Shown here one piece after another: positions 1 through 5,668 of a stretch of 6,789 bases of DNA. The position numbers and the translations under genes were made by a program. The DNA comes from Granulosicoccaceae bacterium (GTDB lineage: Bacteria > Pseudomonadota > Gammaproteobacteria > Granulosicoccales > Granulosicoccaceae), in assembly GCA_023301405.1 (NCBI GenBank), contig JALZUX010000096.1:1-6789 (forward strand). The letters run 5' to 3'. The notes beneath the pieces were generated by a model. That model had not been told where the DNA came from, did no database searches, and worked only from the letters and a program-made list of their open reading frames with translations. Positions within the stretch are counted from its first letter, which is position 1. Every line of letters begins with the position of its first letter.

Positions 1-81
1 TATGAGTTAATTGGTGAGTTGTGCGGCCGAATGACCGTTAAAGAATGGGTGGGTATTTACCAGGGCGCTGTTGGCAGGTGA
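1..81 (+). CDS. 3' end of an unidentified gene converging on nasA (partial)
   Basis: The first plus-strand frame is open from the window edge to a TGA at 79-81. It encodes a 26-residue tail that begins YELIGELCGRMTVKEWV and ends GAVGR. The other two plus frames have stops within the first 12 bases, and the composition (mixed charged, aromatic and aliphatic residues) looks protein-like. I do not recognise the family. The tail is too short to assign a function, and an open frame of this length can occur by chance. If real, the gene converges on the nitrate operon with an 81-bp spacer, and its stop codon lies inside a perfect 15-bp palindrome. It could be unrelated to nitrate metabolism. Confidence 0.4.
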   Translation, partial: YELIGELCGRMTVKEWVGIYQGAVGR

Positions 82-89
82 GTCACCTG
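75..89. repeat. 15-bp perfect palindrome CAGGTGA-G-TCACCTG
   Basis: CAGGTGAGTCACCTG reads the same on both strands around a single central base at 82. It overlaps the TGA stop (79-81) of the putative plus-strand gene. As RNA it could form at most about a 5-bp stem with a 5-nt loop, and neither strand has a U-run after it, so it is not a standard intrinsic terminator. It could be a weak bidirectional 3' structure or a dimeric protein site. Confidence 0.6.
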
Positions 90-109
90 TGTACGGTAAA
101 AGCCAATTT

Positions 110-120
110 CTCACGGTGAG
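110..120. repeat. 11-bp perfect palindrome CTCAC-G-GTGAG
   Basis: CTCACGGTGAG is a perfect palindrome around a single base at 115. Its right half continues into a GGTGAGT heptamer (115-121) that also occurs at 77-83 and 13-19. Its centre lies about 33 bp from the palindrome at 75-89 and about 30 bp from the one at 141-150. Function unknown. Confidence 0.55.
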
Positions 121-140
121 TAATTGCAGCTTCTGAAGAC

Positions 141-150
141 GGTGATCACC
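141..150. repeat. 10-bp perfect palindrome GGTGATCACC
   Basis: GGTGATCACC is a perfect palindrome without a central spacer base. It lies 12 nt past the nasA stop codon in the direction of transcription. It shares the GGTGA/TCACC arms with the palindrome at 75-89. No U-run follows on the minus strand, so it is unlikely to be a classical terminator by itself. Confidence 0.55.
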
Positions 151-162
151 TGCTAACTGTGG

Positions 163-2892
163 TTAGAATACTTCTTCTTTTGCCCTGACATTCTGTTGTT
201 GAATAATGCCGTTAATCTCACCTCGACAAGATCCGCAGTTGGTGCCCGCTTTTAATGCGCATCCAATTTTTTCGACCGTGTTGCATTGCTTTTCGTACAC
301 TGCGGTTTCTATTTCGTTTTTACCTACCATAAAACAAGAGCATATAATTGCGCCTACATCCGGTTGATCATTTGCCGGTCGTGCCGCCAGCACCCGGTGG
401 CGATCAGAATTGTTGAACGGTTTTCCTATTTGGCTGGTGGCCCAATGGCGGGACACGCGTACGGGATCGTTTGACAGATAGACGGCTGTGATAAGTGTTT
501 CGTCTTTAAATACTGCCAAGTGATGTCGCAAGGCATGGTTGTCCTGCGACGATACTAACTGAGTGTCTTCCTTGTCGGCACGATATAGAAAATGTTGCCA
601 TTGATTGAACGCCACCTGAGGAAGTTCCATGCTGGCAAACTCAATTCGCCATCCGTTGCTGCAAGGTGACAGTGCCCAGTAGGGATTGGCGTAATTTTCC
701 ACCGACAGATAGTTCAGTAGCGGATCAAGCAATTTTCTATTGTTGATCACTGCAAAACCGTAGTGTCCTGCGGCATAGCGTTTGACGGTGACCGGTTCGC
801 TTTTAGAGGCGGGTTGTCCGGAGTAGGGGTCGGTGATGGCGGTAATCAGGCTATTAACGCGGCTGTTGGCGCTGCGTTGATCTGTCCAGTGCATTGGAAT
901 GAACAGTGATCCGCGTTTTTGATTGCTGGTGATTAATGCCCTGACGATGATTGATCCTTGTTTGCCGGTGACACTGACCAGGTCAGCGTCGCCAATATTA
1001 TTTTTTTTAGCATCAATGGGATGTAATTCAGCATAGGGCTCTGCCATGTGAGCACTTAACCGTGCGCTATTGCCGGTGCGGGTCATTGTGTGCCATTGGT
1101 CCCTGATTCTGCCAGTGTTTAATACTAATGCGTCTGGATCTTGTGGCTTGTCACAGCGCAGCGGCATAATAGGAATAAAGCGGCCTAGTCCGTTACCCGT
1201 ATAGAAGCCGCCGTTAGCGAAAAAACGCGTGGTCTTGTTTTTCTCTCCCGGGCGGCAAGGCCATTGAAACGGACTGAGTGTCTGGTACTCATCGTCGGTG
1301 ATATTACCGTAGGCGCTGATGTCAAAGTCACGGCTACCATTATTGCTATAGCCGCTTAACGCAGCGTGCTCACGAAATATGGACGCGCTATTTTTAAAAT
1401 TGAACGCTTTTGAGAAGCCCAGGCGTTTGGCAATCTGGCAAACGGCCCACCAGTCAGGCTTTGATTCACCGGCTGCCGGGTGAAACGCTCGTTGACGTGT
1501 GATTGTGCGTTCTGAGTTTGTTACTGTGCCGTCCTTTTCACCCCACGCGCAGGCTGGCAGTCGAACGTGTGCCATGTCCGATGTATCAGTGTTGGCGACT
1601 ACGTCTGACACAATAACCAAGGGACACTTCTTGAGTGCCGCCTTAACGAAGTTTGCCTCAGGCATGCTGTCTATCGGGTTGGTGGCCATAATCCAAATGG
1701 CTTTTATCTGCCCGTCATTCACCGCATCAAAAAGCTCTACCGCTTTTAGTCCTTGTTTGTCGGCAATCGTGGGGGACGCCCAAAACCGCTTGACCAGCTG
1801 TTGGTGGGTTTTGTTGTCGATATCCATATGCGCTGCCAGCATATTTGCAAGACCCCCGACTTCTCGACCACCCATGGCGTTGGGTTGGCCAGTCACTGAG
1901 AACGGGCCCATGCCTGGACGGCCAATTCTACCGGTGGCTAGATGACAGTTAATTATACTGTTGACGGTATCGGTGCCGGTTTGTGACTGATTGACCCCTT
2001 GGCTGTATACAGTGACTACTTTTTCCGTTCTTGCATACAGGCGATAGAATTCTGAAATATCTTCGATAGAAAGCGATGTGTGTTGAGCAGCGCTTTGAAT
2101 AGAGGTGCTAGCGGATGTTTGAAGTGCCAAACCTAGATCCTGGGTATGGCTGTTTATGTAATGTTGATTAAGCTCGTCGTGTTCGGAAAGGTAATTTAAT
2201 AGACCGTTAAATAGGGTTGAATCAGTATCAGGGTTGATCGCAAGGTGAATATCTGAAAGCTCACAGGTTGCGGTGCGTCGCGGGTCTACCACTACTACAC
2301 GCAACGATGGCTTTGACTTTTTGGCGGTGGCGATCCGTTGAAACAGAACCGGATGGCACCACGCCAGATTCGAGCCGCACAGTATGATTAGATCCGCTTC
2401 GTCAAAGTCTTCATAACAGCCCGGCACGGTATCACTGCCAAATGCTCTGCGATGCCCGGCGACGCTTGATGCCATGCAAAGTCGTGAGTTTGTATCTATG
2501 TTTGCATGACCAAGGTAGCCCTTGGTCAGTTTGTTGACCACATAATAATCTTCTGTAAGCAACTGGCCTGAGACGTAGAATGCGATGGCTTCTGTACCGT
2601 GTTTGGCGATGATTTTTTTGAATGCACCAGCGATCTGATCAAGCGCTGTACTCCAGTCGACTGGTGCGCCGTTGACCTCAGGGGATAACAGTCTACCTTC
2701 GTTGTTAAGAACATTGGCAAGGTCTAAGCCTTTGGAGCACAAGTGGCCTTTGTTAGCCGGGTGAGTAGCATCGCCGGATATCTCAATGTTGCCGCTTGTA
2801 GATTCAGTTGCCACTACTCCACAGCCGACACCGCAATACGGGCAGCTGGTTCGGGTTGTGTTAACTGCAATAGAAGTTTGTGTTGACTTCAT
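163..2892 (-). CDS. nasA: Assimilatory nitrate reductase, molybdenum catalytic subunit, with C-terminal BFD-like domain
   Basis: This 909-residue protein reduces nitrate to nitrite in the cytoplasm using a bis-MGD molybdenum cofactor. The N-terminal [4Fe-4S] motif has Cys17, Cys20, Cys24 and Cys52. The SRLCM motif supplies the expected molybdenum ligand, Cys139. Cofactor-binding landmarks follow: GQPNAMGGREVGG (335-347) and TGRIRDQWHTMTRTG (593-607) at the start of the molydopterin-dinucleotide-binding domain. Residues about 847-897 form a BFD-like [2Fe-2S] domain with Cys851, Cys853, Cys886 and Cys889, as in Klebsiella-type NasA. There is no twin-arginine signal, which fits an assimilatory cytoplasmic enzyme rather than periplasmic NapA. 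The ATG start puts the Fe-S motif at the usual distance from the N terminus and lies 2 nt after the nirD stop. The ribosome site is weak (AAGAA about 10 nt upstream), so translation probably depends on coupling to nirD. The length is close to that of family members with this extra domain. Confidence 0.96.
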   Translation of the reverse strand: MKSTQTSIAVNTTRTSCPYCGVGCGVVATESTSGNIEISGDATHPANKGHLCSKGLDLANVLNNEGRLLSPEVNGAPVDWSTALDQIAGAFKKIIAKHGTEAIAFYVSGQLLTEDYYVVNKLTKGYLGHANIDTNSRLCMASSVAGHRRAFGSDTVPGCYEDFDEADLIILCGSNLAWCHPVLFQRIATAKKSKPSLRVVVVDPRRTATCELSDIHLAINPDTDSTLFNGLLNYLSEHDELNQHYINSHTQDLGLALQTSASTSIQSAAQHTSLSIEDISEFYRLYARTEKVVTVYSQGVNQSQTGTDTVNSIINCHLATGRIGRPGMGPFSVTGQPNAMGGREVGGLANMLAAHMDIDNKTHQQLVKRFWASPTIADKQGLKAVELFDAVNDGQIKAIWIMATNPIDSMPEANFVKAALKKCPLVIVSDVVANTDTSDMAHVRLPACAWGEKDGTVTNSERTITRQRAFHPAAGESKPDWWAVCQIAKRLGFSKAFNFKNSASIFREHAALSGYSNNGSRDFDISAYGNITDDEYQTLSPFQWPCRPGEKNKTTRFFANGGFYTGNGLGRFIPIMPLRCDKPQDPDALVLNTGRIRDQWHTMTRTGNSARLSAHMAEPYAELHPIDAKKNNIGDADLVSVTGKQGSIIVRALITSNQKRGSLFIPMHWTDQRSANSRVNSLITAITDPYSGQPASKSEPVTVKRYAAGHYGFAVINNRKLLDPLLNYLSVENYANPYWALSPCSNGWRIEFASMELPQVAFNQWQHFLYRADKEDTQLVSSQDNHALRHHLAVFKDETLITAVYLSNDPVRVSRHWATSQIGKPFNNSDRHRVLAARPANDQPDVGAIICSCFMVGKNEIETAVYEKQCNTVEKIGCALKAGTNCGSCRGEINGIIQQQNVRAKEEVF

Positions 2893-2894
2893 AA

Positions 2895-3227
2895 TTAATG
2901 AGTTCTTGCCATGTTGAGAAGAACTTGCTGTCCCTGGATTTTCACCGGGTACACTGGTGTGGCGCCGCTATCTGCCCCTTGTGCTTCACCTGTTTCAAGG
3001 CTGATCACCCAATTGTGCAGGGGGCAGGTAACACATGAACCATGCACCATCCCCTCACTGAGTGGGCCGGCGTCATGTGGGCAGCTATCACGCAGTGCAT
3101 ATACTTTATTCTCAGTGGTGCGGAATAACGCTATTTTCTGGTCATTGTGTTTTAGTCTTCTTGAGCCACGCAGAGGAATGTCATCTATGGTCCCTGCATC
3201 GAACCACTGTGGTTTTGATTCGGTCAT
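2895..3227 (-). CDS. nirD: Nitrite reductase small subunit, Rieske-type with intact cluster ligands
   Basis: This 110-residue protein is the small partner of NirB in NAD(P)H-dependent reduction of nitrite to ammonium. Almost the whole chain is a Rieske fold. The [2Fe-2S] ligands are all present: Cys49 and His51 in CPHDAGPLSEG, and Cys68 and His71 in CPLHNW (C-X-H-X16-C-X2-H). E. coli NirD has the fold but lacks these ligands. This protein therefore resembles the cluster-bearing versions, such as NasG of Paracoccus, which carries electrons between the NAD(P)H-oxidising nitrite reductase and nitrate reductase. The ATG overlaps the nirB stop as ATGA, and a good AAGGGG site lies 6 nt upstream, which fixes the start. 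The position between nirB and nasA suits a carrier serving both enzymes, but that role is inferred. Confidence 0.95.
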   Translation of the reverse strand: MTESKPQWFDAGTIDDIPLRGSRRLKHNDQKIALFRTTENKVYALRDSCPHDAGPLSEGMVHGSCVTCPLHNWVISLETGEAQGADSGATPVYPVKIQGQQVLLNMARTH

Positions 3228-5668
3228 GCAACGCCCCTTAATTGTTGAATTTTTAACGGTTGGAATTCGTGGTGATCAGTGCCGTTAACACGCTCTGCCC
3301 ATGGGTCGTGCTGTGCTACCGATTGCGAGTGTAAAAAGCGTTGCTGATAGCTTATCCGGCTGCTTGAATTGCCAAAAATCTGCTGGCGAATTTCTTCAAC
3401 GCCAATACGCTTGGCCCATTTGTAGATGCGTTCAAGGTAGTGACCTTGTTCACGGTACATTTGTAACAACGCAGAGACGTACTCAAGAACCTCGTCTTCC
3501 GTATCGACATGCCCCAGAACCACTGTGCCCTTGATGTCGAGCCCGGCAGCACCGGCGAAATGAATATCGAATCCTGAATCGATACAAATAATACCGATGT
3601 CTTTGCAAGTGGCTTCGGCACAATTACGAGGGCAGCCCGACACCGCCAGTTTTACCTTTGCCGGTGTCCATGATCCCCATAGGTTTTTTTCCAGACGTAT
3701 ACCAAGACCGGTGGAATCCTGAGTGCCGAAACGACACCAGGTTTTACCCACACAGGTTTTAACCGTACGCAGCCCTTTGGCATAGGCGTGTCCCGATACG
3801 AATCCGGCCTTGCCGAGATCAGCCCACACCAGTGGTAGATCATCTTTTTCGACGCCCAGCATATCAATGCGTTGCCCACCGGTGACTTTGACTGCGGGTA
3901 TATTAAATTTGTCGACCACATCGGCAATGGCACGTAGCTCTGATGACGAGGTCATACCGCCCCACATGCGCGGTACTACCGAATAGGTGCCGTCTTTTTG
4001 AATATTGGCGTGTACCCGCTCGTTAATATACCGTGATTGGTAGTCGTCTTTATATTCTTCAGGCCAATCACAGACCAGGTAATAGTTAAGCGCTGGCCGG
4101 CACTTGGCACACCCGCATGAGCTAGTCCATTCGAGTGCCTGCATAACTGCTGGTATGGTTTTCAGTGATTGTGCTTTTATAAGTCGGCGTACATCGCTGT
4201 GCCCCAGATGTGTGCAAGGGCACATAGGAGTGATGGCAGCGGGATTGTAGCTGTCACCGAGTGTTAAGGTCATGAGCTGTTCGACTAACCCGGTGCACGT
4301 GCCACACGACGATGATGCCTTAGTGTGAGCGCGGACCTGGTCGAGCGTGGTCAGCTTATGTGCTTCAATAGTAGTAACAATTTTGCTTTTGCATATGCCG
4401 TTACAGCCACAGATCTCTGCATCATCTGCTAAGGCTGCAACGGCTGCCGTAGGGTCCAGCGGTTCTCCTCCCTGGTAGGCTTGGCCAAACACAATGGTGT
4501 CTCGAATATCGCTGATGTCTACAGACCTCTTTAGTAGATCAAATAACCACGGGCCGTCATGTGTGTCGCCATACAAAACAACCCCGCAAAGGACATTGTT
4601 TTCCACCACAAGTCGCTTATAAACGCCAGCTGCAGCGTCTCTCAGCACAATTTCATCGCGATCAGGCGTATTGGCAAAGTCACCGGCGGAAAATAGATCA
4701 ATACCGTCTACTTTAAGTTTGGTTGAGGTAACCGATCCAGTGTATTGATCGGCTTGATCGGTTAGCTGTTTGGCTACGGTAGCCGCCATTTCATAGAGTG
4801 GGGCGACCAGTCCGTAACACACTTCTCGGTGTTCTACACATTCCCCTAAAGCATAAACATCAGGGGCGGAAGTTTGCATGTTGTCATTCACCATTATTCC
4901 GCGGTTCGTGTCAATGCCGCTGCCTTTTGCAAGTGTGGTGGCTGGTTTAATGCCGACAGCCATCACCACTAAGTCGCAGGGTATAACATCACCGTTGTTC
5001 AGCGTCACACCGGTAACATGGGTATCGCCGTTGATCTCTGCGGTGTTGGCGTTAGTGATGATAGTTATGCCATGCTTTTCCATAGCGGTCTCAAGCATGT
5101 GTCCGGCGGCTGAGTCAAGCTGCTTTTCCATCAACGTATCAGCAAGGTGTAGTACCGTAACGTGCATGCCTTGAGCGTGTAACCCGGCGGCAGCCTCGAG
5201 TCCCAGTAGGCCGCCACCGATCACCACGGCACGTTGATGCGTTTCAGACATCTTGATCATAGTTTCTACGTCATCAAGATCACGGTATACCAGTACCTCC
5301 GGTAGCGTGTGGCCGGGTAGCGGGATCATGATCGGAGATGAGCCGGTAGCAATCACCAGTTTGTCGTAGCTGTGTGAGTCTCCGTTGGCGGTGATGACTG
5401 CTTTTTGTGATGTTTCAATCTGGTTGATTGATACGCCTTTGTACAACGTGATGTTGTTGGCGTTGTACCAGTTGTCATCGTGGGTGATGATGTCGTTGTA
5501 GGTTTTTTCGCCGGCAAGCACTGGTGATAGCATTAATCGATTGTAGTTAACGCGTGGCTCGGCATTGAAAATAGTAATTTCATAACGCTGCGGGTCTGAC
5601 TCCAGCAGTTTTTCAAGCATGCGACCGGGCGCCATGCCATTACCGATAACAATTAGTTTTTCAGTCAT
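3224..5668 (-). CDS. nirB: NAD(P)H-dependent siroheme nitrite reductase, large subunit
   Basis: This 814-residue cytoplasmic enzyme reduces nitrite to ammonium with six electrons. Residues 1 to about 300 form the FAD/NAD(P)H oxidoreductase part, with the FAD loop GNGMAPGR at 9-16 and the nucleotide-binding GGGLLGLEAA at 151-160. A first BFD-like [2Fe-2S] domain has Cys420, Cys422, Cys455 and Cys458. A second such motif has Cys483, Cys485, Cys520 and Cys523. The nitrite/sulfite reductase ferredoxin-like half-domain follows (about 557-625, starting near KDGTYSVVPRMWGG). The siroheme-[4Fe-4S] site has Cys639 and Cys645 (CVGKTWC) and Cys679 and Cys683 (GCPRNCAEA). All catalytic ligands expected of the family are intact, and the length is slightly below E. 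coli NirB (about 847). The C-terminal DPWAER segment recalls pseudomonad NirB. The ATG overlaps the ATPase stop as ATGA, with GGAG 8 nt upstream. Siroheme supply must come from a gene outside the window. Confidence 0.97.
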   Translation of the reverse strand: MTEKLIVIGNGMAPGRMLEKLLESDPQRYEITIFNAEPRVNYNRLMLSPVLAGEKTYNDIITHDDNWYNANNITLYKGVSINQIETSQKAVITANGDSHSYDKLVIATGSSPIMIPLPGHTLPEVLVYRDLDDVETMIKMSETHQRAVVIGGGLLGLEAAAGLHAQGMHVTVLHLADTLMEKQLDSAAGHMLETAMEKHGITIITNANTAEINGDTHVTGVTLNNGDVIPCDLVVMAVGIKPATTLAKGSGIDTNRGIMVNDNMQTSAPDVYALGECVEHREVCYGLVAPLYEMAATVAKQLTDQADQYTGSVTSTKLKVDGIDLFSAGDFANTPDRDEIVLRDAAAGVYKRLVVENNVLCGVVLYGDTHDGPWLFDLLKRSVDISDIRDTIVFGQAYQGGEPLDPTAAVAALADDAEICGCNGICKSKIVTTIEAHKLTTLDQVRAHTKASSSCGTCTGLVEQLMTLTLGDSYNPAAITPMCPCTHLGHSDVRRLIKAQSLKTIPAVMQALEWTSSCGCAKCRPALNYYLVCDWPEEYKDDYQSRYINERVHANIQKDGTYSVVPRMWGGMTSSSELRAIADVVDKFNIPAVKVTGGQRIDMLGVEKDDLPLVWADLGKAGFVSGHAYAKGLRTVKTCVGKTWCRFGTQDSTGLGIRLEKNLWGSWTPAKVKLAVSGCPRNCAEATCKDIGIICIDSGFDIHFAGAAGLDIKGTVVLGHVDTEDEVLEYVSALLQMYREQGHYLERIYKWAKRIGVEEIRQQIFGNSSSRISYQQRFLHSQSVAQHDPWAERVNGTDHHEFQPLKIQQLRGVA
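3234..3239 (-). promoter_or_regulatory. Ribosome binding site of nirD (AAGGGG)
   Basis: On the minus strand AAGGGG lies 6 nt before the nirD ATG, inside the last codons of nirB. It is the strongest Shine-Dalgarno match among the gene junctions here and supports the ATG at 3227-3225 as the nirD start. Coupled re-initiation through the ATGA overlap is also likely. Confidence 0.7.

Larger units (their letters stand above)
82..162. other. Convergent intergenic spacer with short palindromes
   Basis: This 81-bp stretch lies between the TGA of the putative plus-strand gene and the nasA stop (TAA, minus strand, 163-165). I find no convincing gene in it. The common start of a downstream cobA/cysG-type gene, often found after nasA, is absent. 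It contains three perfect palindromes, one shared with the neighbouring gene end, all built from GGTGA or GTGAG half-units. No GC-rich hairpin followed by a T-run is present on either strand, so the site of operon termination is not obvious. Confidence 0.55.

Noticed and set aside
7..114. Minus-strand GTG-started frame of 35 codons downstream of nasA, a possible next operon gene
   Set aside because: No ribosome binding site, no recognisable motif, and it overlaps the better-looking plus-strand gene tail. It shows no resemblance to the start of cobA/cysG.
75..150. Intrinsic transcription terminator for the nas operon
   Set aside because: The palindromes are short and none is followed by a U-run on either strand, so a Rho-independent terminator cannot be claimed.
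1499..1945. Plus-strand open frame of 148 codons inside nasA
   Set aside because: It lies antisense to well-conserved NasA sequence including the GQPNAMGGREVGG motif. The translation shows no domain, and such long antisense frames are common opposite real genes.
2800..2892. Twin-arginine signal at the NasA N terminus, which would mean a periplasmic NapA-type enzyme
   Set aside because: No RR motif and no hydrophobic stretch precede the [4Fe-4S] cysteines, and the domain order with a C-terminal BFD-like domain is that of NasA.
2911..3288. Plus-strand open frame of 125 codons opposite nirD
   Set aside because: It is the antisense shadow of the Rieske protein gene. Its many cysteines and prolines come from the complement of nirD codons, and no family is recognisable.
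4878..5174. Plus-strand hydrophobic frame opposite the NirB FAD/NAD domain, resembling a small membrane protein
   Set aside because: Its hydrophobic look arises from the antisense of a conserved nucleotide-binding region. It has no convincing ribosome site or independent support.
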